64,000 nucleotides of DNA from Nocardioides okcheonensis (GCF_020991065.1 NZ_CP087710.1:2790001-2854000); one strand, 5' to 3'. Shown: positions 14,878-23,321, counted from the stretch's first letter. Made by a program: numbers and translations. The notes: generated by a model from the sequence alone, not told the origin.

Positions 14878-15861
14878 TCAGTCGTCGGTGCTCGCCCGCG
14901 CGCGCCACGCCTCGAGGTGCGAGAAGCCCTTCGCCTGGACCCGGCGCGCCCGGCGGAACCGCCACGTCCCGTCGTCCCCGAGCGCGTCGTGGACCCCGGC
15001 GTCGACGAGCACGGACCCCGGGCGGGCGGCCGAGGTCAGCCGCGCGGCCGCGTTGACGGTCGAGCCGAAGACGTCGCCGAGGCGGCGTACGACGGCACCG
15101 TGCGCGAGTCCCGCGCGCACCGCCGGGAACGGGTCGTCGGGGTCGTCGCCGCGTGCGGTGAGCGCCAGCGCGACCGCGAGCGCAGCCGCCGGCTCGGGGG
15201 CGGTGAAGAGCACCTCGTCGCCGATGGTCTTGATGACCTGGCCGCCGTGGTCGACGACGAGCGTGGTGGTGTCCTGCTCGAACCCGTCGACCCACGCGAC
15301 CAGCTCGGCCCCGTCGAGCGCGCGGCTGCGGGTGGTGTAGCCGACGATGTCGACGAAGCAGACCGACAGCACGGCCTCGCCGCGGTCGAGCCCGTCGGGG
15401 TCGCCGAGCAGGTGCTGGGCGGCGCTGGCGAGGTGGCGGCGCCACACGTAGGTCTGCAGCGCCTCGACCCGGGGCAGCACGTCGGCGGTCAGCGTGGTGA
15501 GCTGCCCGGCCGGGTCGCGTCCACCGTCGGGGGCGTCGAGCGCGAGGCCGGCGAGGAGGGTGGTCTGCCACTCCGCGAGCCGCGCGTAGCTGCGGCCCCA
15601 CGTTCGCACCAGTGCGGCCTGCGACTCCGGCGGCAGGATGCCCAGCCGGACCAGGTCGGCGCTCAGCCGCAGCGCCTCGACGTCGCTCTCGACGAAGGCG
15701 ACGTCGTCGTCGCCGCGGTGCGGGAACCCGAGCTGGTGCCACAGCGTGACCGCGAGGTCGAGCGGCACGCCGGCCCGCTCGGCGACCTCGACGCGGGTCA
15801 GGGTCGGCTCCTGGCCGAGGAGGAAGGCCTCCATCGCGTCGGCCACGGCCCGCTCGGTCAC
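14878..15861 (-). CDS. Class III adenylate cyclase with Rv1264-like N-terminal regulatory domain
   Basis: 327 residues. Residues about 1-155 are helical and carry the VAERAGVPLDLAVTLWHQLGFP segment typical of the pH-sensing N-terminal domain of mycobacterial Rv1264. The catalytic domain (about 160-320) has every required residue: metal Asp171 (FVDIVGYT) and Asp215, substrate Lys211 (IKTIGDEVLF) and Asp263, and transition-state Asn270 and Arg274 (VNAAARL). It should therefore make cAMP and be active as a homodimer. The start is GTG 15859-15861, only 4 nt after the stop of the cyclic-nucleotide-binding gene, so the two are coupled. Confidence 0.92.
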   Translation of the reverse strand: MTERAVADAMEAFLLGQEPTLTRVEVAERAGVPLDLAVTLWHQLGFPHRGDDDVAFVESDVEALRLSADLVRLGILPPESQAALVRTWGRSYARLAEWQTTLLAGLALDAPDGGRDPAGQLTTLTADVLPRVEALQTYVWRRHLASAAQHLLGDPDGLDRGEAVLSVCFVDIVGYTTRSRALDGAELVAWVDGFEQDTTTLVVDHGGQVIKTIGDEVLFTAPEPAAALAVALALTARGDDPDDPFPAVRAGLAHGAVVRRLGDVFGSTVNAAARLTSAARPGSVLVDAGVHDALGDDGTWRFRRARRVQAKGFSHLEAWRARASTDD

Positions 15862-15865
15862 GGCC

Positions 15866-16240
15866 TCATCCCCGGCCCGTACGCCCCGCGGCGGCCGCCC
15901 GCAGCGCCTCGCCGAAGGCCGGCACCTCGTCGGCGAGCGCGGACAGCCGCTCGCTGGTGAAGTGCACGACCCGCAGCCGGGTGAGGGCGACGACGCTGGC
16001 CGAGCGCAGCGTGCGGTTGACGATGGCGGCCTCGCCGACCACCGCGCCGGGCCCCAGCGTGGCGACCTCCACGCCGCCGCGGCGCACGGACACCTCGCCC
16101 TCGGTGATCAGGTACGCCTTGTCCGCAGGGGTGCTCTCGGCGATCGGCGACCACCCCTGCGGGAGGGTGAGCGCGGTCCCCGCCGCCAGGACGCGCTGGC
16201 GGTCGGCCGGGTCCAGGGAGTCCAGGATGGAGTCGGTCAT
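15866..16240 (-). CDS. Stand-alone cyclic nucleotide-binding domain protein
   Basis: 124 residues, essentially one CRP-type beta-roll. The phosphate-binding cassette GEAAIVNRTLRSAS retains the Glu (70) and Arg-Ser (79-80) that bind the cyclic nucleotide in CRP, so cAMP binding is likely. No helix-turn-helix, kinase or transporter domain follows, so output must pass through a partner. It is the first gene of a two-gene operon with the adenylate cyclase 4 nt downstream. That arrangement suggests feedback on the cyclase, cAMP buffering, or delivery to another protein. Confidence 0.88.
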   Translation of the reverse strand: MTDSILDSLDPADRQRVLAAGTALTLPQGWSPIAESTPADKAYLITEGEVSVRRGGVEVATLGPGAVVGEAAIVNRTLRSASVVALTRLRVVHFTSERLSALADEVPAFGEALRAAAAGRTGRG

Positions 16241-16317
16241 GCCTGCTCAACGACCCGGCCGACCCCGGGTGACGGCCTTCGGTCAACAGGTGTGCACCGA
16301 CCTGTGGAGAACGCTCC

Positions 16318-17544
16318 TCAGTCGACGGTGAGCGGCTCGCGCGAGATCGGGCAGCTCATGCAGCGCGGGCCGCCGCGGCCGGAGCCGAGCTCGGAGCCGG
16401 CGATCCGGACCACCTCGATGCCGGCGTCCTCGAGCCGGTCGTTGGTCTCGTCGTTGCGCTCGTAGGCCACGGCCACCCGCGGCGCGAGCGCCAGGGTGTT
16501 GTTGCCGTCGTCCCACTGCTCGCGCTCGGCGGTGACCGGGTCGAGACCGGTGTCGATCTGGTGCAGCGTGTCGATCTGCATCGCCTTGGCGGCCGCGACC
16601 AGGAACGGCTCGGACTCGCTGACCTGGAGCGTCAGGTCCGACTCGTCGGAGCCCGCGTCGGCCAGCGTCACGGTCACCGCGCGGAGGGTGTCGGCGACGT
16701 TGGGGTACATCACGACCTTGTCGACGTCGACCATCGTGCAGACCGTGTCGAGGTGCATCGTCGCGCGCTCCTGCGCGATCGGCACCGCCAGCACGGTGTG
16801 GGCGAGGCCCGAGTGGAAGACCTGGCGCGCCAGCCGCTCGACGCCCGCCGGGGTCGTACGCTCCCCGACGCCGACCGCGATCACGCCGGGCGCGAGCAGC
16901 AGCACGTCGCCGCCCTCGACGTGCTCGTTGTGCCAGCCGTGGATCTTGCGGGTGCCGGCGAAGCGCGGGTGCTCGGTGTAGATCAGCTCGGTCAGCTGGG
17001 TCTCGCGCTTGCGCGCGGGCATCGCGAGGCTGGTGACGGCGACCCGGTCGCGCACCCACACGCTGGAGTCGCGGGTGAAGAGCAGGTTGGGGAGCGGGTC
17101 GATGAGGAAGTCGTGGGGGTCGAGCAGGCTGGTCACCAGCCCGTGGCCGCCCTTGACCTCGTCGTTGCGGATGCCCGCGGTCAGCACGCCGGTGAGCTCG
17201 GCCGGGGCCAGCTCGCGCAGGGCGGTCGCGAGGTAGCGGCGCATCGTGTCGCCGAGGTGCAGCCCGGACAGCGCGCTGGTGATCGCGTGGTTGCGGGCCA
17301 GCTCGCTCTCGAGGGTCTCGGTGAGCAGCTCGGTCAGGTAGAGCACCTCGACGCCGCGGTTGCGCAGCGTCTCGGCGAAGGCGTCGTGCTCCTCCTGGGC
17401 GCGGCTGACCCACGGGATGCCGTCGAAGAGCAGGCGATCGTTGTTGCGCGGCGTGAGGCGCTTGAGCTCGTTGCCGGGGCGGTGGAGCATCACGGTGGCC
17501 AGGCGGCCGACCTCGCTGTCAGCGCCGTGGGGAGTGGTGACCAT
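16318..17544 (-). CDS. arcA: Arginine deiminase
   Basis: 408 residues, full length. It converts arginine to citrulline and ammonia. Signatures are [24 protein letters not shown] at the N-terminus, [33 protein letters not shown] with the catalytic His, and the nucleophile Cys395 in [11 protein letters not shown]. No arcB, arcC or arginine/ornithine antiporter is nearby, so it is not a classical ATP-yielding ADI operon here. The partners must be elsewhere, or it serves pH or arginine control. ATG 17542-17544 has a reverse TAGAGT -10 (17551-17556) at 6 nt, so it is probably leaderless. It is flanked upstream by a palindromic repeat. Confidence 0.95.
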   Translation of the reverse strand: MVTTPHGADSEVGRLATVMLHRPGNELKRLTPRNNDRLLFDGIPWVSRAQEEHDAFAETLRNRGVEVLYLTELLTETLESELARNHAITSALSGLHLGDTMRRYLATALRELAPAELTGVLTAGIRNDEVKGGHGLVTSLLDPHDFLIDPLPNLLFTRDSSVWVRDRVAVTSLAMPARKRETQLTELIYTEHPRFAGTRKIHGWHNEHVEGGDVLLLAPGVIAVGVGERTTPAGVERLARQVFHSGLAHTVLAVPIAQERATMHLDTVCTMVDVDKVVMYPNVADTLRAVTVTLADAGSDESDLTLQVSESEPFLVAAAKAMQIDTLHQIDTGLDPVTAEREQWDDGNNTLALAPRVAVAYERNDETNDRLEDAGIEVVRIAGSELGSGRGGPRCMSCPISREPLTVD

Positions 17545-17572
17545 GGCCGGACTCTATCGGTGCCGGGCCCGG

Positions 17573-17633
17573 ACACGTGTGCCAGAAGTTGCCCCGTCGT
17601 TCGGGGCTCGAGGGCGACATCGCGGACACGTGT
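17573..17633. repeat. ACACGTGT-ended palindromic repeat, copy B
   Basis: Both ends carry the perfect palindrome ACACGTGT (17573-17580 and 17626-17633). Between them is AGAAGTTGCCCC, a short inverted centre (CCCCG..CGGGG), then GAGGGCGACATCGCGG. It lies between the arcA start and the stop of the DUF559-type gene, so it overlaps neither gene. Confidence 0.75.
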
Positions 17634-17645
17634 CGGCGAACGCCC

Positions 17646-18572
17646 TCAGGCGGCGTCCGCGTGGCCGGGGAAGTGCGGTCGCCAGTCGTCCAGCAGCCGC
17701 GGCCCGACGCCCGGGTGGTGGCGCGCCAGGAGCACCCGGTGGATGCGCCGCAGCGTGCGGAGCGGGTCCCGGTAGATCCCCGAGCTCACCACGACCACGA
17801 GTCGCCACTCGTCCTCGTCGATGTCGGCACGACGCTCGAGGTCGTCCTCCCAGGTGGCGAGGACCTCGACGTGCACCTTGCCGTTGTACTCGACGGCGAC
17901 CCGGCAGTCGGGGTAGCAGAGGTCGTACCGCCTGACCACGCCACCCTCCTCGTCGCGGATCGTGAGGTTGACCCGCGGCTCGGGCAGTCCCGCGAGGACG
18001 AGGAGCATCCGCAGGCGGGTCTCCATGGGGGAGTCGACGTCCCGGCGTACGTAGCTCGCGGCGGCCAGGGCCTTGCGCGCGTCCTTGTGACGACTGAGCT
18101 CGCACGCGCGGACGAGCTGGGCTGGCGAGGCGCCGCGGCGGCGCACGAGCCAGTCGCCCACGACCACGAGGTCGACCAGCCCCAGCTGGCCGCCGAGCTC
18201 GATGAACATCTCGACGTCGCCGGACACGCGCACGCCCCTCTCGACGACCACGCCGGTGGGATCGCCGACGTGGCACCGCAGACCACGGTGGTGGCGCCGC
18301 ATCTTCTGGTGGGCGACGCTCACGTGCTCGTCAGCGATCGTCGGGATCGGTGCTTCCTTCACCCGCCCGGCCGACGCGTGGCTCGCCCAGGCCAGCTCGT
18401 GCTGGAGCAGGAGCGCGCCGCACACGCGCTGGAGCGGCGTCGCGGGGGTGGACGACGCGACAAGGACTCCGCGGAAGAGCTGCCGGTAGCCCGGCCCGCG
18501 GAGCACCTTGTCGGTCAGCCCGTGTGCGAGGGCCTCGGCACGGAGGAACGGTCGCGTCGGGTCGAAGTCCAT
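17646..18572 (-). CDS. AbiEi-like N-terminal / DUF559 nuclease-like C-terminal protein
   Basis: 308 residues from ATG 18572. The N-terminal half (FLRAEALAHGLTDKVLRGPGYRQLFRGVLVA) resembles the winged helix of AbiEi-type antitoxins. The C-terminal 130 residues (MRLLVLAGLPEP-like, YDLCYPDCRVAVEYNGKVH, then WEDDLERRADIDEDEWRLVVV) follow the DUF559/Vsr-like PD-(D/E)xK fold, with E in AVEYNG and a conserved D-R pair. Many such genes are present per genome in Nocardioidaceae, each alone; their function is unknown. No AbiEii toxin gene is next to it. ACACGTGT repeats lie on both sides, which suggests movement or recombination at this site. Confidence 0.7.
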   Translation of the reverse strand: MDFDPTRPFLRAEALAHGLTDKVLRGPGYRQLFRGVLVASSTPATPLQRVCGALLLQHELAWASHASAGRVKEAPIPTIADEHVSVAHQKMRRHHRGLRCHVGDPTGVVVERGVRVSGDVEMFIELGGQLGLVDLVVVGDWLVRRRGASPAQLVRACELSRHKDARKALAAASYVRRDVDSPMETRLRMLLVLAGLPEPRVNLTIRDEEGGVVRRYDLCYPDCRVAVEYNGKVHVEVLATWEDDLERRADIDEDEWRLVVVVSSGIYRDPLRTLRRIHRVLLARHHPGVGPRLLDDWRPHFPGHADAA

Positions 18573-18638
18573 GCCGACAGCGTCGAGGATTCCGCGGCGG
18601 CGTGTCGGTCGTCCTCCACAGCCCCCGCCCCCCGGCGT

Positions 18639-18787
18639 ACACGTGTCCGAGAAGTTGCCCGTCGATCGGCGCTGCGAGGGCGACAACCCGGACACGTGTA
18701 CGGGTCTGGCGACGCGAGGGCGACAACCCGGACACGTGTGCTGCCCGGGTACGCCCCGGGCGAGGGCCACATCCGCCGCACGTGCGG
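18639..18787. repeat. ACACGTGT-ended palindromic repeat, copy C with tandem arm expansion
   Basis: ACACGTGT occurs at 18639-18646, 18692-18699 and 18732-18739. The right arm GCGAGGGCGACAACCCGGAC plus ACACGT is repeated directly at 18674 and 18714 (40-bp period), and a degenerate third copy occupies 18762-18787. The left arm (TCCGAGAAGTTGCCC) is the approximate reverse complement of the right arms. It lies between the DUF559-type and GNAT genes. Confidence 0.75.
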
Positions 18788-18793
18788 CGGGCG

Positions 18794-19930
18794 TCAGGCC
18801 TGCGCCCGCCACTCCTCGCGCAGCAGCGCGTACTCGTAGGAGTCGGTCCACTCGCCCTTGGACCAGAAGTCGCCGAGCCGGTGCACCTCGCGGCGCATGC
18901 CGAGGCGCTCGCACATCGCGGCCGAGCGGACGTTGCGCGCGTCGAGGTTCGCGACGATGCGCCGCAGCCCGTGGTGCTCGAACCCGAGTCGCAGGAGCTC
19001 GCGGGCGGCCTCGGTGCCGTAGCCGTGGCCGGTGTGCTCGGGCAGCACCGTCCAGCCGATCTCGCCCTCGCTGAGCCCGGTGCCCTGCAGGTGCAGCAGG
19101 GAGTCGCCGACGACGGTGCCGTCGTGGAGCGTGACGACGACGCTGACGAACGCGGGATCGGCGGCGGCGGTCCGCCGGCGGATCATCTCGGCCACCTCGG
19201 CGCGGTTCTGCGGGCGGGTGAGCAGCAGGCTGGTCCACTCCTCGGAGGCCCACGCGTCGGCGAAGGCGTCGGCGTCGCCGGGCTCGTGGGGGCGCAGCAG
19301 CAGCCGCTCGGTGCGCAGCGGCCACTCCGGCGCGACCGGGGTCAGGAACGCCTCGCGAGGCGCGTCGACCCAGCGCTCGCGGACCGTGGGCCCGCCGAAG
19401 CGCAAGCGGTCGTACGCCGTCATCGGCAGCAGGAGCCAGTCGAGCCCCGGCACCCCCAGCACCCCGTCGACGGCCTCGCCGAGCATGCCGCGCCCCAGCG
19501 GGTCGCTCCGGTCGCCGCGCAGCCGCGCGACCGCGGCCTCGGCCTCCGCGACCCGCTCGGTCTTCTGCCGGATCCGGACGGGCGAGACCTCCTTGAGGCA
19601 GGTGTAGCGCCCGGACAGGTAGTGGCCCCACTCGGCCTCGCCGGTGGCGGCGTCGTCTCCCCAGAACGCGACGAACCAGGCGTGCAGCCGGTCGAGCCCG
19701 CCGGCGAACCCGGCCAGGTCGCCGTGGTCGGCGGGGACCATCGGGGTGCCGTCGGACAGGACGTACGACGCCAGCGGCAGCCGCCCGGCGAGCATGTGCT
19801 CCATCGCCTCGGCGGTGGCGGGGACGAAGTGCTCGCGCACGTAGTCGTCGTCGGCCGGGGTCATCGGGTGGTCCCCGTTGACCTCGACGTAGCGGCGGCG
19901 GACCGCCTCCGTCAGCGCGTCATCTCCCAC
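18794..19930 (-). CDS. DUF6058-like domain fused to a GNAT acetyltransferase
   Basis: 378 residues from GTG 19928-19930. The first about 130 residues (DDDYVREHFVPATAEAMEHML, then a WGHYLSGRYTCLKEV segment) match the DUF6058 pattern, seen alone or in natural-product loci. Residues about 195-375 form a RimJ/RimL-type GNAT: RTERLLLRPHEPGDADAF, IGWTVLPEHTGHGYGTEAA with the acetyl-CoA loop, and NVRSAAMCERLGMR. The 19-nt overlap with the end of the upstream TMEM165 gene implies translational coupling. The joint domain architecture is unusual; the DUF call rests on pattern recall. Confidence 0.75.
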   Translation of the reverse strand: MGDDALTEAVRRRYVEVNGDHPMTPADDDYVREHFVPATAEAMEHMLAGRLPLASYVLSDGTPMVPADHGDLAGFAGGLDRLHAWFVAFWGDDAATGEAEWGHYLSGRYTCLKEVSPVRIRQKTERVAEAEAAVARLRGDRSDPLGRGMLGEAVDGVLGVPGLDWLLLPMTAYDRLRFGGPTVRERWVDAPREAFLTPVAPEWPLRTERLLLRPHEPGDADAFADAWASEEWTSLLLTRPQNRAEVAEMIRRRTAAADPAFVSVVVTLHDGTVVGDSLLHLQGTGLSEGEIGWTVLPEHTGHGYGTEAARELLRLGFEHHGLRRIVANLDARNVRSAAMCERLGMRREVHRLGDFWSKGEWTDSYEYALLREEWRAQA

Positions 19931-20517
19931 ACCGTCAACCCTGCCATGAGCACGCAGACCGTCGCACCCACGTAGTGGAGCACCGACAGCCGGACCCGCT
20001 GCAGCAGCAGCCGCCCGACGATCACCGCGAGGCCGGACACCGCGAGCAGCGCGCCCCAGGCGCCGAGGAAGACCGAGACGGGGTCGTCGTACTTCGCGAC
20101 CAGGGAGATGGTCAGCAGCTGCGAGAGATCGCCCCACTCGGCGGCGAAGAGGACGAGGAAGGAGGTGACGACGACCTTGAGGCCGTGGGCGGTGGCGTCG
20201 GCGCGGGCGGCGTACTCCTCCTCCTGCCCGGCCTCGTCGGCGTCGGCCGAGCGCGCCTCGCGGAACAGGATGATCGCGCCGACGACGAACATCAGCGCGG
20301 CGACCGTGTGGATCAGCTGCTCGGGCAGGAACGACGCGGCCTTGCCGAGACCGACCGCGACGCCGGTCTGGACGAGGAACGCGAGCCCGACGCCGATCCA
20401 GACGAGGAGCGGGCGCATCTTCGTCGACATGACGAGGGTGGCGATGAAGGTCTTGTCGGGCAGCTCGACGACGAAGATGGCTCCGAAGGCGAGGGCCACG
20501 ACGAGGAGATCGATCAC
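19912..20517 (-). CDS. TMEM165/GDT1 (UPF0016) family cation transporter
   Basis: 201 residues, six membrane segments in two repeats. Each repeat carries the family signature: ELPDKTF (about 18-24) and EWGDLSQ (about 133-139), corresponding to the consensus E-x-G-D-(K/R)-(T/S). Bacterial members such as Mnx export Mn2+; eukaryotic members move Ca2+/Mn2+. The central loop is acidic (EARSADADEAGQEEEY). The start is GTG 20517, 14 nt after the pheA stop, so it belongs to the pheA operon and overlaps the GNAT gene at its 3' end. Together with TerC it gives the window two Mn-export families. Confidence 0.9.
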   Translation of the reverse strand: MIDLLVVALAFGAIFVVELPDKTFIATLVMSTKMRPLLVWIGVGLAFLVQTGVAVGLGKAASFLPEQLIHTVAALMFVVGAIILFREARSADADEAGQEEEYAARADATAHGLKVVVTSFLVLFAAEWGDLSQLLTISLVAKYDDPVSVFLGAWGALLAVSGLAVIVGRLLLQRVRLSVLHYVGATVCVLMAGLTVWEMTR

Positions 20518-20531
20518 CGCTCGAGTGTGTC

Positions 20532-21368
20532 CTACGCGTCGCGGAACGCGTCTGCGGGGTAGACGCCCAGCACCTTGACCTCGGTGGTGAAGAACGCCAG
20601 CTCCTCCAGCGCGTTGCGCACGCCCGGGTCGTCGGGGTGGCCGTCGACCTCGGCGAGGAACTGGGTGGCGGTGAAGTGGCCGCCGACCATGTAGGACTCG
20701 AGCTTGGTCATGTTGACGCCGTTGGTCGCGAAGCCGCCGAGCGCCTTGTAGAGGGCGGCGGGGAGGTTGCGGACGTTGAAGATGAACGTCGTGACCACCG
20801 GTCCCTCGCCGGCCGTGGCCTGCTCGAAGTCGCGCGAGAGCACCACGAACCGCGTGGTGTTGTGGTCCTCGTCCTCGATCTCCTCGCGCAGCACCTGCAG
20901 GCCGTAGATCGACGCGGCCAGCGGCGGCGCGATCGCGGCCTGGGTCGGGTCGCCCGACTCGGCCACCTCCCGCGCCGCGCCCGCGGTGTCGCCGGCGACG
21001 ACCGGCGTCAGGCCGAGCTCGCGGATCACCCCGCGGCACTGGCCGAGCGCGTGGACGTGGCTGTGCACGGTGCGCAGCGAGTCGACCGACGCCTCGGGCA
21101 GCGCCATCAGCGAGAACTGGATGCGCAGGAACCGCTCGCCGACGATGTGCAGCGACGACGTGGGGAGGAAGTGGTGGATGTCGGCGACCCGGCCGGCGAT
21201 CGAGTTGTCGATCGGGATCATCGCCAGGTCGGCGTCGCCGTTCTCCACGGCCGCGAAGGCGTCCTCGAACGACGCGCAGGGCAGCGGCTCCCAGTCCGGG
21301 TAGGCCTGCTGGCACACGAGGTGGGAGTTGGCGCCCGGCTCCCCCTGGTAGGCGATGCGTCGAGTCAC
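20532..21368 (-). CDS. pheA: Prephenate dehydratase
   Basis: 278 residues. It converts prephenate to phenylpyruvate in phenylalanine synthesis and is a monofunctional enzyme (no chorismate mutase). The catalytic domain has RIAYQGEPGANSH, PIDNSIAGRV and the NTTRFVVLSR motif with the essential Thr-Arg-Phe. A C-terminal ACT domain (about 195-270, TFIFNVRNLPAALYKALGGFATNGVNMTKLES) would provide phenylalanine feedback inhibition. The start is GTG 21366-21368; longer in-frame starts are unlikely because the family begins at this RIAYQG segment. It diverges from the DUF4446 gene. Confidence 0.95.
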   Translation of the reverse strand: MTRRIAYQGEPGANSHLVCQQAYPDWEPLPCASFEDAFAAVENGDADLAMIPIDNSIAGRVADIHHFLPTSSLHIVGERFLRIQFSLMALPEASVDSLRTVHSHVHALGQCRGVIRELGLTPVVAGDTAGAAREVAESGDPTQAAIAPPLAASIYGLQVLREEIEDEDHNTTRFVVLSRDFEQATAGEGPVVTTFIFNVRNLPAALYKALGGFATNGVNMTKLESYMVGGHFTATQFLAEVDGHPDDPGVRNALEELAFFTTEVKVLGVYPADAFRDA

Positions 21369-21437
21369 GCCGGCGAGTCTGTCACCTCCGGCCGTGTCCA
21401 CCGGGCCGTGACCGCACCCCGAACATAGGGTTCGGGG

Positions 21438-21830
21438 GTGCTGTCCGCCGTCGCCGTCCTCCTCGCCGCCGTCGCCTGCGTCCTCGCCGGCCTCGCCCTG
21501 CGCCGTACGTCCGCCCGACCCACCGGCGACGGCGTCGACGCCCTGCCCGAGGACGTGCACGGGCTGCGCCAGGAGGTCGCCGCGCTCAAGGCGGAGAGCG
21601 CCGACGCGCTGCGGCACCTCTCGGTCGTGCGCTACGACGCCTTCGGGGACGTCGGCGGCCACCTCAGCTGGAGCCTCGCGCTGCTCGACGACGCCGGTCA
21701 CGGCGTCGTGCTGACCTCGATCCACGGGCGCAGCGAGGCCCGCACCTACGCCAAGTCGATCTCCTCCTGGTCGTGCGAGCAGCAGCTCTCGCCCGAGGAG
21801 GAGGAGGCGATCGAGCACGCCCGTCCCTGA
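21438..21830 (+). CDS. DUF4446 family membrane-anchored protein
   Basis: 130 residues: an N-terminal membrane anchor (AVAVLLAAVACVLAGLAL), a coiled stretch (LPEDVHGLRQEVAALKAESADALRHL) and the conserved DUF4446 core VVRYDAFGDVGGHLSWSLALLDDAGHGVVLTSIHGRSEARTYAKSI. The function is unknown. It usually sits close to pheA or serS in actinobacteria, as I recall. TAGGGT (21426-21431) ends 6 nt before GTG 21438, so the transcript is leaderless. Confidence 0.9.
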   Translation: MLSAVAVLLAAVACVLAGLALRRTSARPTGDGVDALPEDVHGLRQEVAALKAESADALRHLSVVRYDAFGDVGGHLSWSLALLDDAGHGVVLTSIHGRSEARTYAKSISSWSCEQQLSPEEEEAIEHARP

Positions 21831-21855
21831 CGCGCGTCGGCGCCGCGACAGGGTC

Positions 21856-21873
21856 GCGTCAGCAACGCGTCAA
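21856..21873 (+). promoter_or_regulatory. Direct repeat GCGTCA with 11-bp period (possible KdpE box)
   Basis: GCGTCA at 21856-21861 and GCGTCA at 21867-21872 (followed by A) lie one helical turn apart, 41 bp before the DUF4118 gene. OmpR-family regulators such as KdpE bind direct repeats of this spacing. CGTCAA repeats also precede kdpF, which makes shared control plausible but unproven. Confidence 0.4.
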
Positions 21874-21913
21874 GGCTCCGCCGGGGGCGGTGCGGCGGTG
21901 GTGCACTGGCGAG

Positions 21914-22672
21914 ATGGTCACTTCTCGTCCTCCCGTCCCGTGGTGGCGTACGCCCTCCTCCGTGCGGGCCGCCGCCGTCCTGTCCCCGCTCGCCGTCTGC
22001 GGCGTGCTCGCCGGCTTCCGCGACAGCGTCCCGCCCGCGGTCGCCGCGCTGGTGCTGGTGCTGTGCGTCGTCGCGGTCGCCGCGACGGGTGACCGGCTGG
22101 CCGGCTTCGTCGCCGCCCTGTCGAGCGGCGCGTGGTTCGACGTCTTCCTGACCGAGCCCTTCCTCCGGCTCGCGATCCACGACCCCGGCGACGTGCAGGT
22201 CGCGGTGCTGCTCGTGCTGATCGGGCTGTCGGTCACCGAGCTCGCGATCTGGGGCCGGCGCCAGCAGGCGGAGTCCGCGCGCCGCTCCGGCTACCTCGAC
22301 GGCGTGCTCTCCGCCGCCGCGACGGTGAGCCGCGGGGAGACCGGCCCCGACGAGGTGGTCGACGTGGTCGCCGCCGCGATCGCCGACGTGCTGGGCGCCG
22401 ACCGGTGCCGCTACGTCCCCGGCGCGGTCCACGACCGGCGGCTCGCGGTGCTCGACCACGACGGCGTGCTCACGCAGAACGGTCACCAGCGCGACGTCGG
22501 GCGCACCGGCCTGCCGGTGGACGAGCTCGTCGCGGTGGAGGTACGCCGTGCGGCGCGGGTCGTCGGCCACTTCGAGGTCGCCTGCGCGACCCGCATCGCC
22601 CACCCCACCCGCGAGCAGTGCCGCGTCGCGGTCCTCCTCGCCGACCAGGTGGCCGCCCTCGTCGACGCGTGA
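21914..22672 (+). CDS. DUF4118 (KdpD-like transmembrane sensor domain) protein
   Basis: 252 residues from ATG 21914. Four closely spaced hydrophobic segments (about residues 18-105) follow the DUF4118 pattern of the KdpD membrane domain (VPPAVAALVLVLCVVAVAATGDRLAGFVAALSSGAWFDVFLTEPF). A helical linker and a GAF-like C-terminal domain without a histidine kinase follow. It thus resembles the sensor part of KdpD minus the catalytic part and lies about 830 bp upstream of kdpF. A role in K+ or turgor sensing is inferred from architecture and position. Confidence 0.75.
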   Translation: MVTSRPPVPWWRTPSSVRAAAVLSPLAVCGVLAGFRDSVPPAVAALVLVLCVVAVAATGDRLAGFVAALSSGAWFDVFLTEPFLRLAIHDPGDVQVAVLLVLIGLSVTELAIWGRRQQAESARRSGYLDGVLSAAATVSRGETGPDEVVDVVAAAIADVLGADRCRYVPGAVHDRRLAVLDHDGVLTQNGHQRDVGRTGLPVDELVAVEVRRAARVVGHFEVACATRIAHPTREQCRVAVLLADQVAALVDA

Positions 22673-22700
22673 GGCGGCCACCCGGGGTCGGGGCGAGGCC

Positions 22701-23321
22701 TCACGCCGCGCGCGATGCGTGGCGTGAGGCCTCGAGGACGCCCGAGGTCAGCGCGGCGCACAGGCCGACCGCCTCGTCGGGACGTCGGTGGGCCCGTGCG
22801 TGACGGGCCAGGCACTGGGAGACCTCGTCGAGCTCGCGGCCGCAGGCGAGGTAGTCGGCCTCGAGCAGGCCGGGACGGCGGCCGAGGGCCAGGTCGTGCA
22901 GCCGCTGGGCGCCGGCGCGGCCGAGGGTGGCGACCTCCGGGCGCAGGTCCTGGGCGAGGTGGGCGCGACCGGACAGCACCCGCCGGGCGGTCGCGACGAT
23001 CAGCTGCTCGAGCCGCTCCACGTCGGCGACGAGCTGGAGGGTGTTGACCGAGCGCACCAGCCGGCGGGCGGTCAGCACGATGCGCGCCTCGGACAGCTGC
23101 GCCTGGGCGCGGGCACGGGCCCGGACGGCGGCGACCCGCCGCTCGCGGGCTCCGGCCAGCACCCGGCGGGCCACCTCGCAGTCGTGGAACACCACGGCGT
23201 CCAGCGCGTCGCGCCAGGCGTCCGAGGTGAGCTCGAGCAGCTCGGCGAGCTCGGTGGGGGCGTCGGTGGGGCGGTCGGTGGTCCGGTCGGCGGGGCGGGG
23301 GTCGGGCTCGAGGGTCGTCAT
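22701..23321 (-). CDS. PhoU-like helical protein
   Basis: 206 residues from ATG 23321. Almost entirely helical and Arg/Ala-rich. The central part (VVFHDCEVARRVLAGARERRVAAVRARARAQA, then ARRLVRSVNTLQLVADVERLEQLIVATA) resembles PhoU repeats, including the LERIxD-like VERLEQL site, but only approximately. PhoU proteins regulate phosphate transport and, in some lineages, K+ channels. It is transcribed divergently from kdpF across a 185-bp region and converges with the DUF4118 gene. A Kdp-related role is an inference from position. Confidence 0.5.
   Translation of the reverse strand: MTTLEPDPRPADRTTDRPTDAPTELAELLELTSDAWRDALDAVVFHDCEVARRVLAGARERRVAAVRARARAQAQLSEARIVLTARRLVRSVNTLQLVADVERLEQLIVATARRVLSGRAHLAQDLRPEVATLGRAGAQRLHDLALGRRPGLLEADYLACGRELDEVSQCLARHARAHRRPDEAVGLCAALTSGVLEASRHASRAA

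Noticed and set aside
16318..17544. Arginine deiminase fermentation operon
   Set aside because: Only arcA is present; neighbours are unrelated.
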